The position numbers and the translations under genes were made by a program. The notes beneath the pieces were generated by a model. It worked only from the letters and a program-made list of their open reading frames with translations, was not told the DNA's origin and searched no databases. Of a stretch of 64,000 bases of DNA, positions 33,951 through 42,167 are shown piece after piece (within the stretch, counting starts at the first letter, position 1; every line of letters begins with the position of its first letter). Source of the stretch: Bradyrhizobium diazoefficiens (GTDB lineage: Bacteria; Pseudomonadota; Alphaproteobacteria; Rhizobiales; Xanthobacteraceae); the NCBI RefSeq assembly GCF_016599855.1, contig NZ_CP067041.1, positions 6,664,501 through 6,728,500 of the forward strand, given 5' to 3'.

Positions 33951-34062
33951 GGGCGGGACGAACAAATGGGACCGGCGATTGACATTCTCGCCTATGGTGA
34001 GATGGCGACGCCGGTCGCGGGCCCAGGCAAAGTTCGCAGTCGTCAACTGCGCGCTCCGAACG

Positions 34063-34494
34063 CTACGACACCGGCGTGGTCCGCTCGTCGCTCCAGTCGA
34101 TGCCGAGCTCGTCCATACCGTCGGCGAGCAGGTCGCCCAGCATCGGCTCACCCAGCAGGTATTTCACCGTCTCGCGCCGGGGCGCCTTGTACTCGGTGCG
34201 CGCCTCGACGGCGCGAGCGCGCAGATCGTCCCATTCCTCCACATCGCCGTCGCCGCGGCCGAGCCACATCAGCGTGACCAAGTCGATCTGCTCGTCCTCG
34301 TTCAGCGCCCGGATGAAGCCCGCAAGCTCAGCTGCGACCGGATCGGAATTGGTGTCCTCGAGCACGTCGATCTCGTCGTCATCCGACGGGTTGGAGCCCG
34401 AATCCTGATCGGAGGCGGATTCCTTGACGTCAAATTCGCGCGCCTTCTCGATGATGAAAGCAACCTTGTCGGCGGAAATCGCAAGCTCTGGCAT
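34063..34494 (-). CDS. DUF3775 domain protein
   Basis: 143 residues, strongly acidic. DUF3775 is recognised by the opening LAISADKVAFIIEKAREFDV and the later LVTLMWLGRGDGDVEEWDDL near 72-91. Between them lies an Asp/Glu-rich linker (residues ~26-48). Common in rhizobia, with no known function and no signal peptide or membrane segment. It lies alone between the SDR gene and the metallo-hydrolase gene. Confidence 0.85.
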   Translation of the reverse strand: MPELAISADKVAFIIEKAREFDVKESASDQDSGSNPSDDDEIDVLEDTNSDPVAAELAGFIRALNEDEQIDLVTLMWLGRGDGDVEEWDDLRARAVEARTEYKAPRRETVKYLLGEPMLGDLLADGMDELGIDWSDERTTPVS

Positions 34495-34626
34495 GGGCTC
34501 CCCTTACTCTTCGTTCGGGTTGGTCCGGGTTCCTCCGATAACGCAACATCACGACAGATGATCCATTGCGTTTGACGGCGGAAGACCGCATCTTTCGCGA
34601 AAGCAAGAAAATAAGGGGCGCGCCCG

Positions 34627-35472
34627 ATGCAGTGGAAGGTCGGCAAGGTCAAGATCACCAAGGTGGTGGAATTGGAGACGGTCGGCTCGACCCGCTTCAT
34701 CTTGCCTTTGGCCAGCAACGACGAGATCAGGAAGCTGCCCTGGCTAATCCCTCATTTCGCGACCGAAGAGGGCCGGCTGAAAATGTCGATCCATTCGCTG
34801 GTGGTGGAGACGCCGTCGCGCCGTATCGTGGTCGACACCGGCCTCGGCAATGAGAAGCAGGGCCGCAACGTCCCGACCTGGAATAACCGCAATACACCTT
34901 TTCTGGAGAAGATGAGTGCGGCGGGCTTCGCGCCCGACAGCATCGACACCGTGCTGTGCACGCATCTTCACGTCGATCATGTTGGCTGGAATACGAAGCT
35001 GATCGGCGGCAAATGGGTGCCGGCTTTTCCGAAGGCGCGCTACGTGTTCGGCCGCACCGAATACGAGCATTGGCGCGACCATTCCACCGAAGCGGACAAG
35101 CAGGCCGTCTTTGACGATTCCGTGAGGCCGATCGTCGATGCCGGCCGTGCCGATCTGATCGCGAGCGATCACCGCCTCTCAGACGAGATCAGCATGATCC
35201 CGACGCCCGGCCACAGCCCCGGTCATATGAGCATCCTGATCCAGTCGGACGGCGAACAGGGGCTGCTAACCGGCGACGTCGCCCATCACCCCTGCCAGAT
35301 GGCGCATCTCGGCTGGTCCTCCACCGCGGACTCCGACCAGGCCCAATCGGTCGCGACAAGGGCCAAGCTGTTCGGCCGGTTTGCCGACACGCCCACGCTG
35401 GTGATCGGCGGGCATTTTTCGGCCGGGCATATCAAGCGCGAAGGCGACGCGTTCAGGTTTATTGCGCTGTAA
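34627..35472 (+). CDS. MBL-fold metallo-hydrolase, paralog 1
   Basis: 281 residues. The full metal site is present: THLHVDHVGW near 117-126 (HxHxDH), then TPGHSPGHMS near 196-205, LLTGDVAHHP near 216-225, and GGHFSAGHI near 260-268. The closest relatives by pattern are lactonase/quorum-quenching-like MBL enzymes, but many have unknown ester or lactone substrates. It is a close paralog of the gene at 37260; the two bracket a FAH-family and a GST gene, suggesting a shared pathway. Confidence 0.88.
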   Translation: MQWKVGKVKITKVVELETVGSTRFILPLASNDEIRKLPWLIPHFATEEGRLKMSIHSLVVETPSRRIVVDTGLGNEKQGRNVPTWNNRNTPFLEKMSAAGFAPDSIDTVLCTHLHVDHVGWNTKLIGGKWVPAFPKARYVFGRTEYEHWRDHSTEADKQAVFDDSVRPIVDAGRADLIASDHRLSDEISMIPTPGHSPGHMSILIQSDGEQGLLTGDVAHHPCQMAHLGWSSTADSDQAQSVATRAKLFGRFADTPTLVIGGHFSAGHIKREGDAFRFIAL

Positions 35473-35605
35473 TCTTAGGATTCGTGGGCTGGCCACCTTA
35501 CAAAAGACGGGCTGCAATGCGCTTGCCTTTGAGCGGTTGAATTTCCCGCCGCCCTGTTCCATGAAGCTATTTAACCGATCAGTCCATCCCAAGGGAGAAA
35601 CGAGA

Positions 35606-36448
35606 ATGAAGCTTGTTCGTTACGGCGAAAAGGGTGCGGAAAAGCCCGGCCTGATCGACAAATCCGGCCAGTTGCGCGACCTGTCGGCGCATGTGAAGGA
35701 CCTGACCGGCGAGGCCTATTCGCCGGAGTCCTTGAAGAAGCTCGCCGCCATCGATCCCGCCTCACTGCCCGCCGTCTCGGGCAAGCCGCGCTTCGGCGCG
35801 CCCGTCACCGGCATCTCGAAATTCGTCGCGATCGGCCTCAACTATAGCGACCACGCCAAGGAGACCGGCGCCGCCATTCCGAACGAGCCGATCATCTTCA
35901 TGAAGGCTAACACCTCGCTCTCCGGCCCCAATGACGCGGTCGAGAAGCCGCGCGGCTCGACCAAGCTCGACTGGGAGGTCGAGATCGCCGCGATCATCGG
36001 CACCCGCGCCAAGTACGTTTCGGAAGCTGACGCGCTGAACTCCGTCGCGGGCTATTGCGTCTGCAACGACGTCTCCGAGCGCAATTTCCAGACCGAGCGC
36101 CTGGGTCAGTGGACCAAGGGCAAGTCGCACGACACGTTTGGCCCCGTTGGTCCCTGGCTCGCCACCAAGGACGAGATCAAGGACGTGCAGAACCTGTCGA
36201 TGTGGCTCGACGTCAACGGTCAACGCCGCCAAACCGGCTCGACCAAGACCATGATCTTCTCGATGGCCAAGTGCATCTCCTATGTCTCGCAGTTCATGAC
36301 GCTGCTGCCGGGCGACATTATCACGACAGGCACCCCGCCCGGCGTCGGCCTCGGCATGAAGCCGCCGACCTTCCTCAATGTCGGTGACGTCGTCACGCTC
36401 GGCATAGAAGGCCTCGGCGAGCAGCGCCAGGAGATCGTTGCGGCTTGA
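35606..36448 (+). CDS. Fumarylacetoacetate hydrolase family protein (FAHD1-like)
   Basis: 280 residues from ATG 35606 after AAGGGAGAA; an upstream frame to 35462 is a readthrough. FAH features: FVAIGLNYSDHAKETGAAIP near 73-92, LDWEVEIAAIIGTRAKYV near 116-133 (metal-binding Glu residues), GYCVCNDVSERNFQ near 148-161, and GDIITTGTPPGVGLGM near 238-253. It probably hydrolyses or decarboxylates an acylpyruvate or oxo-acid from aromatic catabolism. It is followed by a palindromic repeat and the GST gene. Confidence 0.92.
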   Translation: MKLVRYGEKGAEKPGLIDKSGQLRDLSAHVKDLTGEAYSPESLKKLAAIDPASLPAVSGKPRFGAPVTGISKFVAIGLNYSDHAKETGAAIPNEPIIFMKANTSLSGPNDAVEKPRGSTKLDWEVEIAAIIGTRAKYVSEADALNSVAGYCVCNDVSERNFQTERLGQWTKGKSHDTFGPVGPWLATKDEIKDVQNLSMWLDVNGQRRQTGSTKTMIFSMAKCISYVSQFMTLLPGDIITTGTPPGVGLGMKPPTFLNVGDVVTLGIEGLGEQRQEIVAA

Positions 36449-36456
36449 GCCATCGT

Positions 36457-36603
36457 CCTCATCCTGAGGAGCGCGCAACGCGCGCGTCTCGAAGGATGTG
36501 CCAAGAATTCGGTCACCCGACGTTCGCGCCGGGTGACGAGAGAAGATCCCTCGTTGCCCATCCTTCGAGACGCGCGCCAAGGGGCGCGCTCCTCAGGATG
36601 AGG
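36457..36603. repeat. Palindromic intergenic repeat, family C
   Basis: Perfect 20-bp outer arms (CCTCATCCTGAGGAGCGCGC at 36457-36476 and its complement at 36584-36603), with inner GTCTCGAAGGATG / CATCCTTCGAGAC. Related copies: 54543-54675 and a half-copy at 15812-15875. It lies between the FAH and GST genes. Confidence 0.92.
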
Positions 36604-36632
36604 TCCGTATCTCTGGATAGAGGTCAATCCGC

Positions 36633-37244
36633 ATGAAACTCACCTTCTCCCAAGCCTCTCCCTTCGCCCGCAAGGTGCGCATCGCCGCGATCGAGCTCGG
36701 GTTGATCGACAAGATCGAACTCGTGCCCGCCACCGTCACACCGGGCACGGTCAATGAGGACTATTCGAAGATCACGCCGCTGAAGAAGCTGCCGGTGCTG
36801 ATCACCAATGAAGGCGACGTGATCCTGGATTCTTACGTCATCGTCGAATATCTCAACGAAATGGCCGGCGGCAGCCTGATCCCGGATTATCGCCCGCGGC
36901 GCTGGAAGGCCAAGACCAACCATTCGCTCATCAACGGCATGCTCGATTCCATGCTGCTGTGCCGGTACGAGAAGATGGTGCGGCCAGAGGGCCTGCAATG
37001 GCAGGCGTGGTCGGACGACCACTGGAACAGGGCCTGGACCGGCATGGCGCGCTTCGAGAACATGCCTGACGTGCTGAACGGCCCGTTCGACATCTCGCAA
37101 ATCGGCCTCGTTTGCGTGCTCGGCTATGCAGACTTCCGCTTCGCCGATTGCGGCTGGCGCAAGGCCTATCCGAAGCTCGACGCTTTCCATCAGAAGATGC
37201 TGGAGCGGCCCTCCGTGAAGATCTCGGTGCCACCGGCCGCATAA
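36633..37244 (+). CDS. Glutathione S-transferase family protein
   Basis: 203 residues. The thioredoxin-like domain is KLTFSQASPFARKVRIAAIE near 2-21 and ITPLKKLPVLITNEGDVILD near 48-67 (cis-Pro), followed by VIVEYLNEMAGGSLIPDY; the C-terminal helical domain lies from ~85. The gene sits between a FAH-family gene and a metallo-hydrolase gene and starts 15 bp before the latter, so it is likely co-transcribed with it. A maleylpyruvate-isomerase-like role is possible in this context but not proven. Confidence 0.88.
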   Translation: MKLTFSQASPFARKVRIAAIELGLIDKIELVPATVTPGTVNEDYSKITPLKKLPVLITNEGDVILDSYVIVEYLNEMAGGSLIPDYRPRRWKAKTNHSLINGMLDSMLLCRYEKMVRPEGLQWQAWSDDHWNRAWTGMARFENMPDVLNGPFDISQIGLVCVLGYADFRFADCGWRKAYPKLDAFHQKMLERPSVKISVPPAA

Positions 37245-37259
37245 CGCACGGGAGCTTTC

Positions 37260-38126
37260 ATGAGCCTGAAATACGCGGTCGGCGATCTCACCATCCACCG
37301 CATCATCGAGCAGGAAACCACCTTCCTGCCCGCGTTGGACATGCTGCCCTCCCTCACGGCCGAAATGCTGGCCGAGAATCGGTCATGGATGCGGCAGGCC
37401 AAGGCGCTCGATGACGAGGATGTGCTGCTGCTTTGCTTTCAGTCCTATGTGATCAAAACACCTCACCACACTATCCTGGTCGACAGCTGCATAGGCAACG
37501 ACAAGCCGCGGCCGCGGCCGAAATGGAACATGAAGACCGACGACACATATCTGCGCGGGCTCGCGGCCGCCGGCTTCGCCGTCGACGACATCGACTTCGT
37601 GATGTGCACGCATCTGCATGTCGATCACGTTGGCTGGAATACGCGGCTTGAGAACGGCCGCTGGGTGCCGACCTTCCCCAAGGCGCGATACGTGTTCGCG
37701 CAACGCGAGTTCGACTACTGGACCGAACAGAATGCAAAGGCGGAGGTCGCGCCCTTCGCCGACAGCGTGCTGCCGCTGGTCGAGGCCAGGCGTCATGAGA
37801 TCGTCGGCAACGACCACCAGATCGGCGATCACGTCCGCATCCTGCCGACGCCCGGCCACACGCCGGGCCATGTCGCCATCACGATGGGCCGCGGCAAGGA
37901 CGATGCGGTGTTCTCCGGCGACCTCATGCACTCGCCGATCCAGACGCTGTATCCCGAGATGTCAGTGAAGTTCGATGTCGATCAGGCCCAGGCCGCAACG
38001 ACGCGCCGCAGCTTCCTGGAGCGCTATTGCGACACCGAGACGCTGTGCTGCACCGCGCATTTTCCCTCGCCCTCGGTGGGGAAGATCAAACGCAAGGGGA
38101 ATGGGTTCGTGTGTGCGGCGGTGTAA
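37260..38126 (+). CDS. MBL-fold metallo-hydrolase, paralog 2
   Basis: 288 residues, GGGAG before ATG 37260, 15 bp after the GST stop. The metal site is intact: THLHVDHVGW near 117-126, TPGHTPGHVAI near 197-207, and FSGDLMHSP near 219-227. It shares long stretches with the gene at 34627 (HVDHVGWNT, RWVPTFPKARYVF), so the two are paralogs flanking FAH and GST. Likely a hydrolase of an ester, lactone or thioester in the same pathway; substrate unknown. Confidence 0.9.
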   Translation: MSLKYAVGDLTIHRIIEQETTFLPALDMLPSLTAEMLAENRSWMRQAKALDDEDVLLLCFQSYVIKTPHHTILVDSCIGNDKPRPRPKWNMKTDDTYLRGLAAAGFAVDDIDFVMCTHLHVDHVGWNTRLENGRWVPTFPKARYVFAQREFDYWTEQNAKAEVAPFADSVLPLVEARRHEIVGNDHQIGDHVRILPTPGHTPGHVAITMGRGKDDAVFSGDLMHSPIQTLYPEMSVKFDVDQAQAATTRRSFLERYCDTETLCCTAHFPSPSVGKIKRKGNGFVCAAV

Positions 38127-38140
38127 TTTGTCCGAGATTT

Positions 38141-38232
38141 CGTAGGGTGGGCAAAGGCGCGCTTCGCGCGCCGTGCCCACCATTTCTTAACCGTTTGGCA
38201 TGGTGGGCACGCTCCGCTTTGCCCACCCTACG
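38141..38232. repeat. Palindromic intergenic repeat, family A, copy 2
   Basis: Outer arms CGTAGGGTGGGCAAAG (38141-38156) and CTTTGCCCACCCTACG (38217-38232), with inner CGTGCCCACCAT / ATGGTGGGCAC. It lies between the metallo-hydrolase and alpha/beta-hydrolase genes. Confidence 0.92.
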
Positions 38233-38255
38233 ATTCCACCCGTGTGGAGAAAGCA

Positions 38256-39470
38256 ATGACAACACTCCCCGACATCCCCCTGCCCGCCGGCATTCGCTCC
38301 CGTTACGTCGACGGCATCAACGGCTTGCGCATGCATGTGCTGGAGGCCGGCTTCGAGACCAAGGGTCGTCCCTGCATCCTGCTGCTGCACGGTTTTCCCG
38401 AACTCGCCTTCTCCTGGCGCAAGGTGATGCCGGCACTTAGCTCTGCCGGCTATCACGTGCTCGCACCCGACCAGCGCGGCTATGGCCGCACCACGGGCTG
38501 GGCTGCGAACTACGACGGCGATCTCACGCCCTTCTCGCTCCTCAATCTGGTGCGCGACGCGCTCGCCCTGGTGTCTGCATTCGGTTACAGGCAGGTTGAT
38601 CTCGCCGGGCATGATTTCGGCAGCCCGGTCGCGGCATGGTGCGCGCTGATCCGGCCCGACGTGTTTCGTTCGGTGACGCTGATGAGTGCGCCGTTCGGCG
38701 GAGCGCCGCCGTTGCCCTTTGGCACGGTCGATAGCCCGGCGAAGCCTGCGATCGAAGATCCCGTGCATCGCGAACTTGCCGCGCTGCCGCGCCCACGCAA
38801 ACACTATCAATGGTACTATGCGACGCGCCCGGCCAACGCCGACATGCAGCACGCGCCGCAGGGCGTGCATGATTTCCTGCGCGCCTATTATCATCACAAG
38901 AGCGCGGACTGGACCGATAACAAGCCTTATCCGCTGAACTCGTGGTCCGCAGAAGAACTCGCAAAAATGCCGACCTACTATGTGATGGACGCCGGCGAGA
39001 CCATGGCCGAGACGGTCGCGAAGGAGATGCCCTCGCCGGCTGCAATCGCCGCCAACCAATGGCTGCCGGACAGCGATCTTGCCTACTACAGCGCCGAATA
39101 TGGCCGCACCGGATTTCAGGGTGGGCTGCAATGGTATCGCTACGGCACGTCAGGCATGCTCAACAACGAGATGCAGCTGTTTGCGGGCCGCAGCATCGAC
39201 GTGCCTTCGTGCTTCATCTCGGGCAAGCAGGATTGGGGCACCTATCAGCGCCCCGGCGCGTTCGAGGCCATGCAGGGGCGCGGCTGCACCAAGATGCTCG
39301 CCTGCCATCTCGTCGACGGCGCAGGCCATTGGGTGCAGCAGGAGCAGCCTGCCGAGGTCAGCCGCCTGGTGCTGCAATTTCTGCACCGCTCTGCCGCGGG
39401 CCTGAAGCAACGCCAAAGTGTCGCCATAAGGCGTTCATCCGCAATTCAGGGAACATTCGGCAACATCTGA
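38256..39470 (+). CDS. Alpha/beta hydrolase, epoxide-hydrolase-like
   Basis: 404 residues from ATG 38256, which follows GGAGAAAG; a GTG at 38244 is less likely. Catalytic signs: HGFPELAFSWR near 47-57 (oxyanion His-Gly), DQRGYGRTTGW near 76-86, nucleophile elbow LAGHDFGSPVAAW near 115-127 with Asp as in epoxide hydrolases, and GAGHWVQQEQP near 357-367 with the catalytic His. It likely opens an epoxide or cleaves an ester in the cytoplasm. It is downstream of the MBL/FAH/GST run, separated by a palindromic repeat. Confidence 0.85.
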   Translation: MTTLPDIPLPAGIRSRYVDGINGLRMHVLEAGFETKGRPCILLLHGFPELAFSWRKVMPALSSAGYHVLAPDQRGYGRTTGWAANYDGDLTPFSLLNLVRDALALVSAFGYRQVDLAGHDFGSPVAAWCALIRPDVFRSVTLMSAPFGGAPPLPFGTVDSPAKPAIEDPVHRELAALPRPRKHYQWYYATRPANADMQHAPQGVHDFLRAYYHHKSADWTDNKPYPLNSWSAEELAKMPTYYVMDAGETMAETVAKEMPSPAAIAANQWLPDSDLAYYSAEYGRTGFQGGLQWYRYGTSGMLNNEMQLFAGRSIDVPSCFISGKQDWGTYQRPGAFEAMQGRGCTKMLACHLVDGAGHWVQQEQPAEVSRLVLQFLHRSAAGLKQRQSVAIRRSSAIQGTFGNI

Positions 39471-39510
39471 TGTTGCGGAATACCGGAGCTGCGTCCGGCG
39501 ACCATGGAGA

Positions 39511-39894
39511 ATGATGATGGACAAGAAAATCGCTGGACTGTTGGGAGCGGTGGCCGCGCTCGGCACGTTCGGCTCAGCACAGGCTACGCCCCAAGCCACG
39601 CCTGCACCGAGCGACGTCCTGCAAGCAAACTCATACGCCGACCTGCTTGAGCCGATCCCGAATGCCGGCGCCCTGCTGCAGGCGATCGACGAAGCGGCTC
39701 CCGCGACAGCGGCCGACAACGTTCAGCTCGTTCAATTTTTCTATCATCATCATCACCACCACCATCACCACCACGGCTTCTATCGCCGTCGCTACTATGA
39801 CGCGCCGGTCGTGGTGGTGCCGCGGTATCGGCGGTATTATCACCACCATCATCACCATCACCACCATCACAGCTTCTATCGCCGCGGCTATTGA
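39511..39894 (+). CDS. Polyhistidine secreted protein
   Basis: 127 residues. A signal-like N-terminus (KIAGLLGAVAALGTFGSAQA) is followed by a linker and two copies of a metal-binding unit: YHHHHHHHHHHGFYRRRYY (~78-96) and YYHHHHHHHHHHSFYRRGY (~109-127). Each has ten histidines, encoded by mixed CAT/CAC codons, flanked by Tyr and Arg. Likely binds Ni, Zn, Co or Cu in the periplasm or at the surface, for storage or defence. It ends at a clear terminator and precedes the ferritin-like mbfA by ~1 kb. No named family recognised. Confidence 0.8.
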   Translation: MMMDKKIAGLLGAVAALGTFGSAQATPQATPAPSDVLQANSYADLLEPIPNAGALLQAIDEAAPATAADNVQLVQFFYHHHHHHHHHHGFYRRRYYDAPVVVVPRYRRYYHHHHHHHHHHSFYRRGY

Positions 39895-39915
39895 GGTCGC
39901 CGACATCTGGCAGTG

Positions 39916-39948
39916 AAACGGGCGGGACCTTCAGGTCCTGCCCGTTTT
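39916..39948 (+). terminator. Rho-independent terminator after the polyhistidine gene
   Basis: AAACGGGCGGGACC / GGTCCTGCCCGTTT (one G-U pair, 4-base loop) ending in TTTT, 20 bp after the stop codon. A long GC-rich stem followed by the U-run expected of an intrinsic terminator. Confidence 0.88.
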
Positions 39949-40033
39949 AGCGATGATCTGGAAAAAATCGGCAGGACCAACTGCTGCAACCCCCGCGCAA
40001 AACGGAAGCGAAGATGCAGACGCGGTATCCGCC

Positions 40034-40759
40034 CTATTCGTTGCGTGCCTTCTCCTTCGCTGCACGGTGCAGGTGCCGGTAAGTGCCGTCAAACACCGTG
40101 TCCGATGACGACGTCCACTCGGTACCGGCCGCCAGTTTGGGCCGGCTGTTGTAGATCCGGCGGGCCTGAAGCTCGCGCTCCGCCGCTTCCTCCTCCTCCA
40201 TCGGCTCGAGCTCGAAATTGGCTTCCTCGGGAATAACGATGATTTGCGCGAAGGGCTCGTTCGGCCGGAAAATATGGGTTCGCCCCTCGGTCGGCGCCTT
40301 GAACACACAAAAGAACATCATCGGCCACCAGTTGCGGATCAACGCAGGGACGGCGATCGGCACCGTGTCGGTGAGATCGGTATAAAATCGCGGATGCGGC
40401 TCCGTGCGGATCGCCATGCCTTTGTCGACCTTGAGATCGAGCAGGATCTGATAGGTGTAGAATGCATCACCAAACCTGCGGAACGGCGGCCATTCCGCTC
40501 CGCCTTCCGGCGGCTCACCCCAATCCGCCTCCAGAATCAGGCGACCGTCCCTCGTCGTGACGTGAAGCTCGAAATCATAGGGGTAGAACAGTTCGATGCC
40601 GTATTGCGCGCCTTCGGAAAATGGCACGCAATGCCAGACCTGCTCACGCGAACCATTCGCGCGCGGCTCGCGCTTGCCGGCCCATCCGGGAATTTCGAGC
40701 TTGGTGCGGCGCAGCGCCAGCCGCGGATCGTTGAGCCGAAACTTGACCTTCTCCATCAT
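40034..40759 (-). CDS. Hypothetical protein, possibly DUF6065-like
   Basis: 241 residues, no signal or membrane segment. The central part (WHCVPFSEGAQYGIELFYPY near 42-61; NWWPMMFFCVFKAPTEG near 143-159; FAQIIVIPEEANFELEPMEE near 171-190) resembles the layout of DUF6065 proteins, whose function is unknown; I am not certain of this match. The C-terminal third is charged and helical. The start ATG 40759 follows GGGAGTG. The gene is isolated, divergent from mbfA across 160 bp carrying the iron control element. Confidence 0.6.
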   Translation of the reverse strand: MMEKVKFRLNDPRLALRRTKLEIPGWAGKREPRANGSREQVWHCVPFSEGAQYGIELFYPYDFELHVTTRDGRLILEADWGEPPEGGAEWPPFRRFGDAFYTYQILLDLKVDKGMAIRTEPHPRFYTDLTDTVPIAVPALIRNWWPMMFFCVFKAPTEGRTHIFRPNEPFAQIIVIPEEANFELEPMEEEEAAERELQARRIYNSRPKLAAGTEWTSSSDTVFDGTYRHLHRAAKEKARNE

Positions 40760-40883
40760 TCACTCCCGGCCACCTGCCAACCCGAACCGCTCGGTCGCAC
40801 GACCGTTCCATGCATTCGTGCGTAGCCAAGAGGTTTGGACTTCGCTGGTGAATTGACCCTGAATGGATTGCAGCCTATACAAA

Positions 40884-40900
40884 TTTAGAATTATTCTAAA
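40884..40900. promoter_or_regulatory. Iron control element (Irr box) upstream of mbfA
   Basis: TTTAGAA, 3-bp spacer, TTCTAAA: a perfect inverted repeat matching the ICE recognised by the Irr iron regulator in Bradyrhizobium (known from memory). It lies 20 bp before the GTG start, where bound Irr would block transcription under low iron. Confidence 0.9.
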
Positions 40901-40920
40901 CTCGAGACAGGCGTCGATCC

Positions 40921-41892
40921 GTGAAGAATTTTGCCGATTTGACCGAGCGCGAGGTGCTGGCGGTCGCGATCTCCTCCGAGGAGGAGGATAGCCGCATTTA
41001 TATGAGTTTCTCCGAGGACCTGAAGGAGCGCTATCCGGATTCCGCCAAGATCTTTGAGCAGATGGCCGAGGAAGAGCGCGGACATCGCCACATGCTGCTC
41101 GAAATGTATGAGCAGCGCTTCGGCCCGCACCTTCCCCCCATCCGTCGCGAGGACGTCAAGGGCTTCCTGCGCCGCCGCCCGGTCTGGCTGACCAAGAACC
41201 TGCCGCTCGACACCATCCGCAGGGAGGTCGAGACCATGGAAATGCAGGCCGAGCGCTTCTACGTGAAGGCCGCCGAACAGGCGCAGGATGTCGGGGTGCG
41301 CCGCCTGCTCGGTGATCTCGCCGAAGCCGAGAAAGGCCACGAGCACACCGCCGCAAAGCTGACAGACCAGATTCTGAGCTCCGATGTGCGCGCGGAGGAA
41401 GATCGCACCAACCGCCGTCTGTTCGTTCTGCAATATGTCCAGCCTGGCCTCGCCGGGCTGATGGACGGATCGGTTTCGACGCTGGCGCCGCTGTTCGCGG
41501 CGGCCTTTGCCACACACCAGAACTGGCAGACGTTCCTGGTCGGCCTCGCTGCTTCGATCGGCGCCGGCATCAGTATGGGCTTTGCGGAGGCGCTGTCCGA
41601 TGACGGTTCGCTCACGGGACGCGGCTCGCCCTGGCTGCGCGGCATCACCTGCGGTGCGATGACGACGCTCGGCGGGCTCGGCCACACCATGCCCTATCTC
41701 GTGCCGGACACATGGCCCAACGCATTCTGGATCGCCACGGGAATCGCCGGCATTGTTGTGTTCTTCGAATTATGGGCGATCGCCTTCATCCGCGCGCGCT
41801 ACATGGACACGCCGTTCCTCCAGGCCGTGTTCCAGATCGTGCTCGGTGGCGCGATCGTGCTGGCGGTGGGGATACTGATCGGGGCGGCGTAG
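40921..41892 (+). CDS. mbfA: Membrane-bound ferritin-like iron exporter MbfA
   Basis: 323 residues, GTG start. The N-terminal half is a ferritin-like/rubrerythrin helical bundle with the metal-binding carboxylates EEEDSRIYMSF near 20-30 and EEERGHRHML near 50-59 (ExxH), and a second set MEMQAERFYVKAAE and EAEKGHEHT. The C-terminal half is a VIT1/CCC1-type membrane domain with ~5 helices (from PGLAGLMDGSVSTLAPLFAA). In Bradyrhizobium MbfA exports iron from the cytosol and protects against peroxide stress, under Irr control. The Irr-type palindrome directly upstream supports the call strongly. Confidence 0.95.
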   Translation: MKNFADLTEREVLAVAISSEEEDSRIYMSFSEDLKERYPDSAKIFEQMAEEERGHRHMLLEMYEQRFGPHLPPIRREDVKGFLRRRPVWLTKNLPLDTIRREVETMEMQAERFYVKAAEQAQDVGVRRLLGDLAEAEKGHEHTAAKLTDQILSSDVRAEEDRTNRRLFVLQYVQPGLAGLMDGSVSTLAPLFAAAFATHQNWQTFLVGLAASIGAGISMGFAEALSDDGSLTGRGSPWLRGITCGAMTTLGGLGHTMPYLVPDTWPNAFWIATGIAGIVVFFELWAIAFIRARYMDTPFLQAVFQIVLGGAIVLAVGILIGAA

Positions 41893-41901
41893 ACAGCAGC
41901 G

Positions 41902-42141
41902 ATGAAGCGGCCCCGTTCATACACTGCCGTCGCGAGCCTCGCCATCGCACCGATCCTGCTTGCGTCGAGCAAAGCACGCGCCACTGACGAGATCCAGGTC
42001 TACAACGCCGGCAGTGCCGATGTCGGCCGGTTCACGATCCAGCAGCACCTCAACTGTGTCGCGCTCGGACAAAGGCACCTGCCGTTTTCCTGTCCGATGT
42101 CTTCACCCATGCTGCAGCGCGCGGCTTTCAGCCCTGACTGA
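41902..42141 (+). pseudogene. Truncated secreted-protein remnant
   Basis: 79 residues starting with a signal peptide (AVASLAIAPILLASSKARA) and then DEIQVYNAGSADVGRFTIQQ, a pattern that from memory opens a longer bradyrhizobial secreted protein of ~250-300 residues. It stops after ~79 codons and the following sequence codes for nothing similar, so it looks like the 5' stub of a deleted gene. Expression of a short peptide is possible but of doubtful use. Confidence 0.5.
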
Positions 42142-42167
42142 CGCGGGCGTTCAACGTTGGGATCCCC

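Noticed and set aside
36457..36603. Palindromic repeat read as an insertion sequence or attachment site
   Set aside because: No transposase or integrase gene is near, and no flanking target duplication is visible.
39736..39875. Repeated CAT/CAC triplets that look like a short tandem repeat or CRISPR-like array
   Set aside because: The repeats encode two decahistidine tracts within a coding sequence, with no regular spacers or direct repeats of CRISPR size.
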